Positions 6,572-14,727 of a stretch of 41,973 nt of DNA are shown one piece after another. The notes beneath the pieces are model-generated. The model did no database searches and was not told the origin of the DNA. It saw only the letters and a list, made by a program, of their open reading frames with translations. This stretch comes from a virus. Position 1 is the stretch's first letter. Every line of letters starts with the position of its first letter. The stretch is from positions 1-41,973 of the IMG/VR virus record IMGVR_UViG_3300036846_000657; one strand, 5' to 3'. The position numbers and the translations under genes are program-made.

Positions 6572-8083
6572 ATGAGCAACCTCGCCTTCACCCCGCCGCA
6601 GGGCCTCAACGGCGACGACACGGTTTTCAACGCGCCGGGCGCATGGCGGAACAGCTCACTCATGCGCTTCTGGCAGGGCTCGTGGGAATCGAAGGGCGGA
6701 TGGGAACGGCTGATGCTCGACAACCTGGGCGGCGTCTGCCGCTCGGTGGTCGGCTGGACGACGTTCGGCGACCTTCAGACGATAGGCTTCGGGCTGCATA
6801 ACGGACTGAAGGTCTGGCAGGGCTCGTTGCTCTACGACATTACGCCGACGACCGGCTTCACCGCCGGGCAGACGGACGGGACCGGCGGGGCTGGCTACGG
6901 GACCGGGGCCTATGGGATCGGCACGTTTGGCACGCCCTCGCTGACGGACTATTTCCCGCTGACCTGGGCGCTCGCGCCGTGGGGCGGAAACCTGATCGCC
7001 TGCCCCCGCGGCCAGAGCATTTTCGAGTGGGACGCGAACACCGCGCATCCGGCGGCGCTGATCGCGGGAGCGCCGGCCAAGGTCACGCACATGGTTGTCG
7101 TCCCGCAGCGGCAGGTTATGGCGCTGGGTTGCAACGAAGAAACAAGCGGGACCTTCAATCCGCTGTGCATCCGCTGGAGCGACATTGAAAACGAAACCGT
7201 GTGGACTTCGCTTCCCTCGAACAATGCCGGCGAATGGGTTCTGGAAACCGGCGGCCGGATCGTCTGCGGCCGGGTGATCGGGAACTATGTGCTGGTCTGG
7301 ACGACGGATAGCCTGTTCCTCGGGAGCTTCATCGGCGACGTTGGCCAGACGTGGAAGTTCGAGCGGGTCGGCGGCAACTGCGGCGCAATCTCGGCCGGCG
7401 CTCCGGTGGTCCGCGGGCAGAACGTCATGTGGATCGGCCCTGACCTGAGCTTTTGGAGCTACAGCCTCGGCGGGACCACGCAGCTCGTGCCGTGCCCGAT
7501 CAGCAGCATGTTCCAAGACTTCATGGCGCTCGGGCAGAATGACAAGATCGTCGGCTCGACCGTCGCGCAGTTTGGCGAGATGACGTGGTTCTATCCCGAC
7601 ACTCGTGACGGCCTGGAATGCTCGCGCGCCCTGACGGTCGGGCCGGAAGGCTGGAGCCGCGACTTCCTCGCCCGCTCCGCCTACTGCGATACCGGGCCGC
7701 AAGCCTTCCCGATTGGCGTCTCTCCAACCGGCTCGGCCTACTGGCATGAGAAGGGCAACTCGAACGACGGTGCGCCGCTGGTGGGCTTCATCGAGTCCGC
7801 GGCCTTCTACCTGGGCGAAAGTGACGCCGGGGTGATGGTCAACGGCCTGTGGCCCGACTTCAAGAGTCAGCAGGGCATAGTCAAGCTTACGCTCTACGGC
7901 CGGCAGTATCCGCAGGGCGCGGAGCGGGCGTTTGGTCCCTGGTCGCTACAGCCAAGCCAGTTGAGGCGTTCGTTTCGGATGAGTACGCGGATCGCCCGCG
8001 TGCGGTTCGACTTCAACTCCGCGCCGGCTTTTGTGCGTGGAGGCAGGCCAGAGTTCGATATCTCAAGCATTGGGGGTCGCTGA
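6572..8083 (+). CDS. Tail hub / packaged-DNA stabilisation protein, P22 gp10-like
   Basis: 503 aa from ATG 6572, two bases after the previous stop (TGA-CG-ATG); a longer in-frame extension would overlap the glycine-rich gene. The N-terminus (FTPPQGLNGDDTVFNAPG, then SLMRFWQGSWESKGGWE) and repeating Trp/Gly strands (VWTSLPSNNAGEW, GNYVLVWTTDSLFLG, MWIGPDLSFWSYS) are the beta-propeller-like pattern of podoviral tail hub proteins. In P22 this protein plugs the portal-adaptor channel and retains the DNA. The length is close to the family norm. Confidence 0.75.
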   Translation: MSNLAFTPPQGLNGDDTVFNAPGAWRNSSLMRFWQGSWESKGGWERLMLDNLGGVCRSVVGWTTFGDLQTIGFGLHNGLKVWQGSLLYDITPTTGFTAGQTDGTGGAGYGTGAYGIGTFGTPSLTDYFPLTWALAPWGGNLIACPRGQSIFEWDANTAHPAALIAGAPAKVTHMVVVPQRQVMALGCNEETSGTFNPLCIRWSDIENETVWTSLPSNNAGEWVLETGGRIVCGRVIGNYVLVWTTDSLFLGSFIGDVGQTWKFERVGGNCGAISAGAPVVRGQNVMWIGPDLSFWSYSLGGTTQLVPCPISSMFQDFMALGQNDKIVGSTVAQFGEMTWFYPDTRDGLECSRALTVGPEGWSRDFLARSAYCDTGPQAFPIGVSPTGSAYWHEKGNSNDGAPLVGFIESAAFYLGESDAGVMVNGLWPDFKSQQGIVKLTLYGRQYPQGAERAFGPWSLQPSQLRRSFRMSTRIARVRFDFNSAPAFVRGGRPEFDISSIGGR

Positions 8084-8120
8084 TCATCGGCGTATGGTCT
8101 GCAAACCACAGGAGGTGCTG

Positions 8121-8264
8121 ATGCCGCTGCAAAAGGGACCGTCCCGCAAAGCATTCACACAAAATGTGCGGGCTGAGATCAACGCCGGGAAGCCGCCGAA
8201 GCAAGCCGTCGCTATCGCCTACTCTCAACAGCGACAGGGCAAATCCGGCGGTCGCAAGAAATAG
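8121..8264 (+). CDS. Small basic conserved phage protein
   Basis: 47 aa, start fixed by GGAGGT at 8111-8116. The sequence is basic (many Lys/Arg, end SGGRKK) with the core KPPKQAVAIAYSQQRQ, which I recall from small phage proteins of unknown function encoded near tail or packaging genes. It may bind nucleic acid given its charge; there is no direct evidence for a role. Confidence 0.6.
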   Translation: MPLQKGPSRKAFTQNVRAEINAGKPPKQAVAIAYSQQRQGKSGGRKK

Positions 8265-8270
8265 CCGCCG

Positions 8271-8717
8271 ATGAACGACCTACGCATAGACGCCTGGGAC
8301 GAAGCTGAAGACGCTGATACGTCCCCGCCGGTAAACGGGCACGTCGTGCCGGTTGACCCGGTGCATTCTCAATGGGCGCGGTTCCGCGATCAGTTCGCCG
8401 AAGCTATGCAAGACGGCTTCTGGACGGTCGAAGACCTAGAGGCGAAGATTCTTTCGCACCGCGCCTTCTTTTTCCCCGGCAAAAACTGTGCGTGCTGCGG
8501 CGAGATCGTGGAATATCCCGGCGGCGCGAAGGTGATGCAATTCACCTGGGCCGTGGGCGACATGAACGAGCTTGTCTCGATGGAGCCCGGAGTCGCCGCA
8601 ATCTGCCGAACGCTGGGCTGCAATGGAACCCTGATCGAGGGCCGCGCCGGCTGGCAGAAGGTGATGAAGCCGCTCGGCTACAAGCCGTTCTCGGTCACGC
8701 TTTACAGGCCGTTGTGA
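8271..8717 (+). CDS. GNAT-like / T7 gp13-like internal protein
   Basis: 148 aa. The C-terminal half has the pattern seen in phage GNAT-like proteins next to internal virion genes: KVMQFTWAVGDMNELVSM, then AICRTLGCNGTLIEGRAGW and LGYKPFSVTLYRPL. The GRAGW turn followed by 'GYK' is typical. An insertion near residue 68 carries CACCG. Position just before the internal virion proteins fits T7 gp13-like accessory proteins needed for virion maturation. Acetyltransferase activity is not established from the sequence. Confidence 0.5.
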   Translation: MNDLRIDAWDEAEDADTSPPVNGHVVPVDPVHSQWARFRDQFAEAMQDGFWTVEDLEAKILSHRAFFFPGKNCACCGEIVEYPGGAKVMQFTWAVGDMNELVSMEPGVAAICRTLGCNGTLIEGRAGWQKVMKPLGYKPFSVTLYRPL

Positions 8718-8718
8718 C

Positions 8719-9672
8719 ATGGGCTCGTCTTCCTCGAAAACCTCCAACCAGAGCCAACAGCAGCAGCAGAGCCAAAGCACGACAACCGGCTCGAACACTG
8801 GCAGCGCGACCACGACCGCGAACGTCCCCGAATGGCTGCAAACCCCGGCGCAGAACTTCGCCTCGAACATTGGCGCGCTTCAGGGAAACAGCTCGCAGTT
8901 CACGCCGACCGCCTCGGCCGGTCAGCAGCAGGCTTATGGATCGGCGGCGAATCTAGTCGATCCGCAATACGGCGTGGCGAAATCGACGCTGACCGGGCTC
9001 CCCGATGTTCAAGCACAATCCGTGCTGACTGGGCTCTCGAACTATTACAACCCGTTCGAGGATCAGATCGTCAATCCGGTGCTGAACGCCTACGACGCGC
9101 AAGCCGCGCAGACCACGGCGCAGCAGGCGGCGCAGGCGGCCAAAGGCCAGGCATTCCAGGGCTCGCGCTACGGCATTCAGGAGGCGCAGACCGCGCAGGA
9201 CTTGGCCCAAGGCCGGGCGTCCACGCAGGGCGGCTTGCTCAACCAAATGTATACCCAAGCCGCCAGCATGAGCGAGGCGGACGCGCAGCGCCGGCAGGCC
9301 GCCGCGGTGCAGAACCAGACCGCCGACCTTCAGAAGGCGCAGGAGTTAGCGTCGATCCGCACGGCCCAATCTGACCAAGCGCGCGCCAATGCCGGCGCTC
9401 AGCTCACGGCTGGCCAGGATCAATATGCGACCGACAACGCAACCCGGAATGCGCCGATCACGACGCAGGCGCAGCTTGAGGGGCTTTTGCAGGGGCTCGA
9501 CCCGTCCATGTACGCCGGATCGAGCGTCAACACCTCGGGCACGTCCACGGCCTCGAACACGAGTTCCGGCACGTCGTCGGGCACGGCGAGCGGAAAGACA
9601 AGCTCGAACCCCGGCTTGCTCGCGAACCTCGGACAAGCGGTGCAAATCGGCGGCGCGTTCCTCGCGCTTTAG
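8719..9672 (+). CDS. Internal virion / DNA-ejection protein, Gln/Ser/Thr-rich
   Basis: 317 aa, one base after the previous stop. Residues 1-35 are Ser/Gln/Thr low complexity (including a Q5 run). Residues ~110-215 are a long Ala/Gln helix (YYNPFEDQIVNPVL, then AFQGSRYGIQEAQTAQ), a pattern I know from podoviral internal or ejection proteins. Residues ~262-295 are again Ser/Thr/Gly-rich. The end GLLANLGQAVQIGGAFLAL could insert into a membrane. It likely leaves the capsid with the DNA to build the trans-envelope channel. The role is inferred from composition and order. Confidence 0.55.
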   Translation: MGSSSSKTSNQSQQQQQSQSTTTGSNTGSATTTANVPEWLQTPAQNFASNIGALQGNSSQFTPTASAGQQQAYGSAANLVDPQYGVAKSTLTGLPDVQAQSVLTGLSNYYNPFEDQIVNPVLNAYDAQAAQTTAQQAAQAAKGQAFQGSRYGIQEAQTAQDLAQGRASTQGGLLNQMYTQAASMSEADAQRRQAAAVQNQTADLQKAQELASIRTAQSDQARANAGAQLTAGQDQYATDNATRNAPITTQAQLEGLLQGLDPSMYAGSSVNTSGTSTASNTSSGTSSGTASGKTSSNPGLLANLGQAVQIGGAFLAL

Positions 9673-9682
9673 GAGCTAGGCG

Positions 9683-10075
9683 ATGTTCAATGGAATCCTC
9701 AACGGCCTGACTCCTCCCGGCGGCGGGCAGGGCCTCGGCGCGCAAGGCGTCTCGCCGATGCAGATGATGCAGAGCGGCGGGATGATGGGCGGCTCCGATC
9801 CGGCGTCGGCCGGGCCTTCCGGCATTCAGCCGGCGCAGATTCAAGCCAACGTGCCCGGCCTCCAGGCCCCGCCGCAGGGGCCGCCGCAGGGCCTCTTGGC
9901 CGGGATCGACCCGGCGAAGGTGCAAGCGCTCGGCGGGGCGATGGGCGGACAGATGGGGCAGAAGCCGCAGGCCGCGCAGCCGCCGCAGCTCCCGACGCCG
10001 CAGCTCCAGAACATTCAAGCTCCGCAGTTGGCCGGCGCAATGGACCCGTCGCAGTATCTCAGGCGGAGGGGATGA
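9683..10075 (+). CDS. Pro/Gln/Gly-rich hypothetical virion protein
   Basis: 130 aa with RBS AGGAG at 9671-9675. It is almost wholly low complexity: Met/Gly near the start (MQMMQSGGMMGG), then Pro/Gln repeats (APPQGPPQGLL, AQPPQLPTPQLQ). It ends SQYLRRRG. It sits between two internal virion genes with only a few bases on either side. A disordered structural or linker component is plausible, but no family is recognised. Confidence 0.5.
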   Translation: MFNGILNGLTPPGGGQGLGAQGVSPMQMMQSGGMMGGSDPASAGPSGIQPAQIQANVPGLQAPPQGPPQGLLAGIDPAKVQALGGAMGGQMGQKPQAAQPPQLPTPQLQNIQAPQLAGAMDPSQYLRRRG

Positions 10076-12172
10076 ATGGGCCTCCTGAACTTCAACTTCG
10101 GCCAGGACGTGTCGCCTGACGACGTGCAAGGCTTGCTCGGCGGCCTGCCGACCGGCTTCGGGCCGGATGAGACAATTGGGCGCGCGACGCCGACGACGCC
10201 GAACTTTGTCGCCCCGGAGTCGGCGCTCGCGCCGACGCTGACGGCGGCGGATCAGCAGGGCGGCAGCAGCGGCGGAAGCTTCCTCGACCGGCTCGGCAGC
10301 GGCGCGCACAGTCTCTTGGAGAAGGCGCGCGCCCCGGACTCGAAGGGTTACAGCTTCGGCGACAAGCTGATGATGGCCGGGGCCTATGCGCAGCGCGACC
10401 CCGGAACGGCGATGGCCTATCAGCAGGGCGTCGAGCAACGGAATTTGCGCGACACCGAAAAGACGAACGCGCAGGCGGTGCAACAAGCGCTGTTCGATTC
10501 CATGTCGAACGGCAAGCTCGACCGGGCGGCGTTCAATCAGCGCCTCGCCGCGCTGAAGACGCCGGTAGACCTCGGGCAGATCGGGCAGCTCGAAACCGCG
10601 CTCGGGCCGCATCGGGTGACGAAGGAACTGAACGACAACCTCTATGTCGGCGACGAAGACGATCCGACAAGCTTCAAGCTGGCGGTGCGCGGCGGGATGA
10701 AGCCGGTCACGCTGAGCGAGGGGCAGACCTATATCCGCGAAGTCCCGATTGATGAGGCCGGCGACGGGCAGGCTCCCGCGGCCGGCGGCCAGGAAGCCCC
10801 ACTGACCGGCGCGGCGCTCGGGCCGTCGCAGGCTCGGGCCGCGGGCGCGCGTGCGCCTGTCCAAGCGAGTCCGCAGGACGTTCACGCCTTGGCGACGATG
10901 CTTCTGACCGAAGCCGGCGGCGAGGGCGAGACCGGGATGCAGGCGGTGGGCAATGTCGCCCTCAACCGGCTGGCCAGCGGCTACGGCGGCGCGAAGACCC
11001 TGAGTGACGTGGTTCACGCCCCGCATCAGTTCGAGGGGATGACGAGTTCGCGGGCGAACGTCGATCCGAACAGCCCCGCCTATCAGAAGGCGTTGCAGGT
11101 CGCCCAAGGGCTGATTGGCGGTCAGTACGCGGACCAGACCAACGGCGCGACGCAGTTCCTCAACCCGGAGCTTCAGGCGCAGCTTGGTCGCAATCAGCCG
11201 GCCTGGGCGAGCGGCTACGGCCATCGCATCGGCGGCCATGTGTTCTATGGCGGCAAGCCCACGCAGCTCGCCACGGCAGGCCCCGGCGGGACCGACGCCG
11301 CTCCGCCGAAAAACGCGATGGATGCGGTTGCAGCCGCCGCGCCGCATCTGCAAGGCGGCGAGGGTGAGGACGCGATCCCGGCGGGTCTGCCGCCCCCGCG
11401 GCCCGGCTACCGCTATCAGGTGTTCCGCGGCGGCGATAAGCCGAAGGCGAACTGGACCGACCTGACGCCGGAAGAGGCCGCGCAGCATGGCGCGCTCAGC
11501 GGCCAGCGGAACACCACGACCGGCGAACTGAAGCTGAGCGGCAAGCCGTCCACGAAGCCGACCCCGGCGGCGGCTGCGCAGGCGCAGATTCCGGCGGCGC
11601 AGGAGGTGTTGCAGACAATCGCCGAAGCGCGCGCCGGGATTCACACGGTTCCGCTGACCGGCGGCAGGTTCAGCCTTGAGACCGGACTCGGCGCGAACCT
11701 GTTCGGCAGCGATAAGAAGGGGTACGTCGGCCAGTCGCCCGCCGCGCTGATGAAGACGAAAATCGACACGATCAAGGCGCGGCTGGGCTTCGATCAGTTG
11801 AACGAGATGCGCAAAATGTCGCCGACCGGCGGCGCGCTCGGTCAGGTCTCGGAACGCGAACTGCACTTCCTGCAAGGCGCGGTCGCCAGCCTGGACATGA
11901 ATGCTCTCGGGCCAAAGGAGCTTGACGAGAACCTTGGGAAGATTGCGGAACACTACAACACTTGGCTGACGACGCTGAAACAGGCCGCCGCGCAGGGGCA
12001 AACGCCGGGCGGCGGACAGGCAGGGGCTCCCGCGGCGCAGGGCACGCAGCCGGCCGCAGGCGGCGGGCCGCCGGCCTCGATGCTGAAGATCGGGCACGTC
12101 ACGCGCTTCAAGAATAAGCCGGGCGGCTGGACGCTCGACCCGAAAACCCTCCAACCCGTACAGGTGCAATAG
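10076..12172 (+). CDS. Internal virion protein with SleB-type cell-wall hydrolase domain
   Basis: 698 aa, starting directly after the previous stop. Residues ~269-393 form a SleB-like (Hydrolase_2) domain: LATMLLTEAGGEGETGMQAV, GNVALNR, QFEGM, then ATQFLNP and the closing GYGHRIGGHVFYGG. E279 is the likely catalytic acid by family pattern. The flanks are Ala/Pro/Gly-rich linkers and a C-terminal helical region (~510-640). The domain should cut peptidoglycan during DNA entry and possibly at lysis, because no separate endolysin gene is recognisable. It lies among the ejection-protein genes. Confidence 0.75.
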   Translation: MGLLNFNFGQDVSPDDVQGLLGGLPTGFGPDETIGRATPTTPNFVAPESALAPTLTAADQQGGSSGGSFLDRLGSGAHSLLEKARAPDSKGYSFGDKLMMAGAYAQRDPGTAMAYQQGVEQRNLRDTEKTNAQAVQQALFDSMSNGKLDRAAFNQRLAALKTPVDLGQIGQLETALGPHRVTKELNDNLYVGDEDDPTSFKLAVRGGMKPVTLSEGQTYIREVPIDEAGDGQAPAAGGQEAPLTGAALGPSQARAAGARAPVQASPQDVHALATMLLTEAGGEGETGMQAVGNVALNRLASGYGGAKTLSDVVHAPHQFEGMTSSRANVDPNSPAYQKALQVAQGLIGGQYADQTNGATQFLNPELQAQLGRNQPAWASGYGHRIGGHVFYGGKPTQLATAGPGGTDAAPPKNAMDAVAAAAPHLQGGEGEDAIPAGLPPPRPGYRYQVFRGGDKPKANWTDLTPEEAAQHGALSGQRNTTTGELKLSGKPSTKPTPAAAAQAQIPAAQEVLQTIAEARAGIHTVPLTGGRFSLETGLGANLFGSDKKGYVGQSPAALMKTKIDTIKARLGFDQLNEMRKMSPTGGALGQVSERELHFLQGAVASLDMNALGPKELDENLGKIAEHYNTWLTTLKQAAAQGQTPGGGQAGAPAAQGTQPAAGGGPPASMLKIGHVTRFKNKPGGWTLDPKTLQPVQVQ

Positions 12173-12175
12173 GTC

Positions 12176-13978
12176 ATGGCTGGCGAATGGGAGGTTGAAA
12201 GCACGTCGCCGATCAGCTCGCCGGCCCCCACGGACGGCGGCGATTGGCAGGTAGAGTCGGTGACGCCGACCGCGCCGACCGCGGCCAGCTTCAACGAACC
12301 CCTGCCGAACGCGCCGAAGGCCGCGCCGCCGGTCGCCCCGCCACAGAAGCGCAGCCTGTCGCAGGACATTTCCGGCGGGCTGGCCAGCCTCTACCGCGGG
12401 ACCGGCCTGGGCGATGAAGCCGCCGCGGGCGTCGACTCGCTCATCCATACCGGCGCGGACCTCCTGAGCGGCCGGCAGAAGCTCGACCCGAGCGACCTTC
12501 GCGGCTCGCTGCATCAGGTGCGCGGCGCGGAGTATCAGGACGCCTTGGCCCGGCAACGGCAGATGGAGGCCGACTTTGCGCAGGCGCACCCCGCCGGCCA
12601 CGGCCTCCTAACCGGGCTCGGGCAGGGGCTTACGACCGTCGCCTCGATGGGCGACAGCCTTGCGCCGCAGGCGGCGGGGCTGGCGGCTCCGGTGCTGCGA
12701 ACCGGGCTGAAGGCGATCCCCGGCGCGGTGGCGCGCGGCGTGACGACGGCGGGGGTCTCGGGCGCGGCGAGCGCGGCGGCCGACGCCGGCACGGTGGGCG
12801 AGCGCATCCAGCGCGCCGGCCAAGCCGCCAGGGACCCGCTGACGTTGGGCCTGGGCGCGCTGAGCGGCGGCCTGGGCACGCCGAAGGCTCCGAAGGTCAA
12901 GACGCCGACCGGCGAGGAATTGGCGGGGATTGTCCGCGACCGGGCGCAGGGCCTCTACAAATCGCTCGATCAGATGGGCGCGAACTTCCGGCCACAGGCG
13001 CTTCAGCAGCTCGGGCGGGATATCTTCGGCGCGGTCTCGCCGGCCAACCGGCCCGGCGGCGTGCATCCCGAGTTGAGCCCGAAAGCCTATGCGGTGTTGC
13101 ATGATCAGGTGATGCCGTTCCTGACGAGCGGCCAGCCGGTCGGGATCACGGCGCTCGATGAACTGCGTCAGGTGGTGCGCAACTCCACCACTGGCCAAGG
13201 CGCGCTCCCGAACGACAAGCGGCTCGGCTACGCCATGCTCGGCAAGATTGACGATTTCGTTCGCAATGCGAACCACTCCACAATCGCCATGCCGATCCCG
13301 ATGAACGCGCAGGGCGTGCCGTTGCCGTGGCAACCGGGGCAGTCGAACGCGGCGGCGCAGCAGGCGGCGACGATGCTCGATCAGGCGCGCAACCTATGGG
13401 GCCGCTCGGCGCAGATCGAAAACATCACGAACCGGGTGACGAGCGCCACGCAGCGGGCGGCGACCAAGGACTCGGGGAAGAATGTCGCGAACACGATTCG
13501 CCAGAAGCTTCAACCGCTGATCGACCCGACCCGGCCGAACCAGATGATGCGCGGCCTCGATCCCGAGGCGCAAGCGCAGCTTGAGAAGACGATTCAGCCG
13601 TCGTTTTGGGAGGATCGCTTGCGCGAGGTGGGGAAAATGTCGCCGACCCGCGGCGGCCTCCACAGCCTCGGCGCAATCGGGCTGGCGGTCTCGCACCCCG
13701 GCTCGATCCCGCTGATGGTGGGCGCGGAGGCGGCGCGCAAAGCCGGCGACAGCTACATTCATAAAAACGTGGACAAGCTTGTCGGCATGATCGCCAGGGG
13801 CGGCGGCGTCGGCGTGCTGGCCGGAAAGCAGCTCCAGGCGATGACGGCGAGCAATCCGCAGATCGCCGCCTACGTGAACGCGCTTCGGCAGACCGCGGCG
13901 CGCGGCGTCGGCATGTCGCAAGGTCAGAACATGGCGACCAATCCGCAGCCGGATTCCCCGCCGCTGGGCGGCTTCTGA
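12176..13978 (+). CDS. Large internal virion / ejection protein
   Basis: 600 aa. The N-terminus carries two Trp motifs (GEWEVES and GDWQVES, about 22 residues apart) common in large internal proteins of this phage type. Residues ~140-210 are a Gly/Ala-rich amphipathic stretch that could meet a membrane. Residues ~240-460 are long helices (IVRDRAQGLYKSLDQMG, ALDELRQVVRNSTTG). The C-terminus is again helical (IAAYVNALRQTAA). Being last in the late structural unit and following the SleB protein, it probably forms part of the ejectosome. No enzymatic motif is seen. Confidence 0.6.
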   Translation: MAGEWEVESTSPISSPAPTDGGDWQVESVTPTAPTAASFNEPLPNAPKAAPPVAPPQKRSLSQDISGGLASLYRGTGLGDEAAAGVDSLIHTGADLLSGRQKLDPSDLRGSLHQVRGAEYQDALARQRQMEADFAQAHPAGHGLLTGLGQGLTTVASMGDSLAPQAAGLAAPVLRTGLKAIPGAVARGVTTAGVSGAASAAADAGTVGERIQRAGQAARDPLTLGLGALSGGLGTPKAPKVKTPTGEELAGIVRDRAQGLYKSLDQMGANFRPQALQQLGRDIFGAVSPANRPGGVHPELSPKAYAVLHDQVMPFLTSGQPVGITALDELRQVVRNSTTGQGALPNDKRLGYAMLGKIDDFVRNANHSTIAMPIPMNAQGVPLPWQPGQSNAAAQQAATMLDQARNLWGRSAQIENITNRVTSATQRAATKDSGKNVANTIRQKLQPLIDPTRPNQMMRGLDPEAQAQLEKTIQPSFWEDRLREVGKMSPTRGGLHSLGAIGLAVSHPGSIPLMVGAEAARKAGDSYIHKNVDKLVGMIARGGGVGVLAGKQLQAMTASNPQIAAYVNALRQTAARGVGMSQGQNMATNPQPDSPPLGGF

Positions 13979-13988
13979 CGAGTTGGCC

Positions 13989-14002
13989 GCTACCCTAGTA
14001 GC
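13989..14002. other. 14-bp palindrome GCTACCCTAGTAGC
   Basis: An inverted repeat GCTAC-N4-GTAGC lies in the short gap between the last internal virion gene and the holin-like gene. A near twin (GCTACCGTGGTAGC) lies at 32296-32309 inside the serine recombinase gene. No T-run follows, so it is not a terminator. It could be a protein-binding site. Confidence 0.35.
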
Positions 14003-14014
14003 CTGGAGAACGCG

Positions 14015-14185
14015 ATGAGCCTCCTGATCTTCGCCATTGTCGTCCTGATCATCGTCGGCGTGATCTGCGCCATCGCCTATTACATTCCGTTCCCGCCGCC
14101 GCTGGCGTGGCTGCGCTGGGTGATCCCCTGTCTCGCGCTCTTGGTGGCGCTCATCGTCATCGTTCAGCGCATGGGCCTAGCCTAG
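14015..14185 (+). CDS. Small two-helix membrane protein, holin candidate
   Basis: 56 aa; GGAG at 14005-14008 precedes the ATG. Two hydrophobic helices (LLIFAIVVLIIVGVICAIAYY and WVIPCLALLVALIVIV) are joined by a Pro-rich turn (PFPPPLAW), and the tail is QRMGLA. It closes the late structural unit, where lysis genes often sit. Small two-TM proteins with this proline turn are common in phages and are often taken as holins. The lysis role is inferred from size, topology and place. Confidence 0.6.
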   Translation: MSLLIFAIVVLIIVGVICAIAYYIPFPPPLAWLRWVIPCLALLVALIVIVQRMGLA

Positions 14186-14229
14186 CCGCTATGGTTGCGC
14201 CATCCTCCCGGTAACGGGGAGGTTGTAAA

Positions 14230-14454
14230 ATGGAAATCGAGCTTTACGCCTGGGTGACGGAGGTTGACGGCAAGCCGTCGCTGATAGCTGCGCTGATAAG
14301 CGGGTTCCACACGCCGCTCATGTCGGTGCGCGAAGAGACCGCGCGCAAGATGGGCGCACTGGCCGTCAACCACTGTCAGGCGACCGGGCAGAAGGCGCAG
14401 CTCGTCCAGTTCAAGGCGGTTGACGTGATTGCGGCATGGCCAGCCGACGCCTGA
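14230..14454 (+). CDS. Small hypothetical protein
   Basis: 74 aa with RBS GGGGAGG at 14216-14222. It starts MEIELYAWVTEVDGK, probably a beta strand pair, followed by a helix (REETARKMGALAVNH) and another strand. No motif or known family. It is the last plus-strand gene before the integrase region and may be the end of the late unit or a separate small gene. Confidence 0.55.
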   Translation: MEIELYAWVTEVDGKPSLIAALISGFHTPLMSVREETARKMGALAVNHCQATGQKAQLVQFKAVDVIAAWPADA

Positions 14455-14460
14455 GGTTGA

Positions 14461-14700
14461 GTGGGGCGCTAGGTGGGGCGCTGAAAAATCGAAAACGCCA
14501 ACCGCTTGACAAGTTGAAAGAAAAAAAGCCCTAGACGTATCGTCGGGGAGAAGATATTTAGGGGTTGCAGCTTGGCTCCCCCGGTATCTCGTCGTCTCAA
14601 ATTCCTTAGCGATATTGACGGGTTAGCGTCTCAGGGCGTCAGATTGCGGATCGCCTGGTTTCACCGCAGCTCATGCGCAAAGTGGGGCGCGCGGTGGGGC
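14461..14700 (+). promoter_or_regulatory. Candidate attP region with paired integrase arm-type sites
   Basis: GTGGGGC occurs at 14461-14467, 14473-14479, 14682-14688 and 14694-14700. Both pairs have a 12-base offset, and together they flank about 200 bases of AT-richer DNA directly in front of the integrase ATG. Tyrosine integrases with an N-terminal arm-binding domain use such repeated outer sites around a core. The core may lie near 14560-14640, but I cannot fix it without the bacterial attB. A TTGACA at 14506-14511 could belong to an integrase promoter, but the -10 is poor. Confidence 0.5.
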
Positions 14701-14727
14701 CAAACCTTCGCTTTGGGAGCCCCTGAA

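Noticed and set aside
9527-12601. Very long open frame on the minus strand (over 1,000 codons)
   Set aside because: It mirrors the SleB protein and its neighbours on the plus strand. Arg/Leu/Ala-rich composition and lack of RBS or motifs mark it as a shadow frame in GC-rich DNA.
14572-14727. N-terminal extension of the integrase
   Set aside because: Translation of this stretch would cross the paired arm-type repeats, and it lacks domain similarity. ATG 14728 with GGGAGC upstream starts exactly at the arm-binding domain.
14455-14727. tRNA or tRNA fragment as the integrase target
   Set aside because: I found no cloverleaf or clear T-arm sequence in the gap. The attP core cannot be assigned without the host site.
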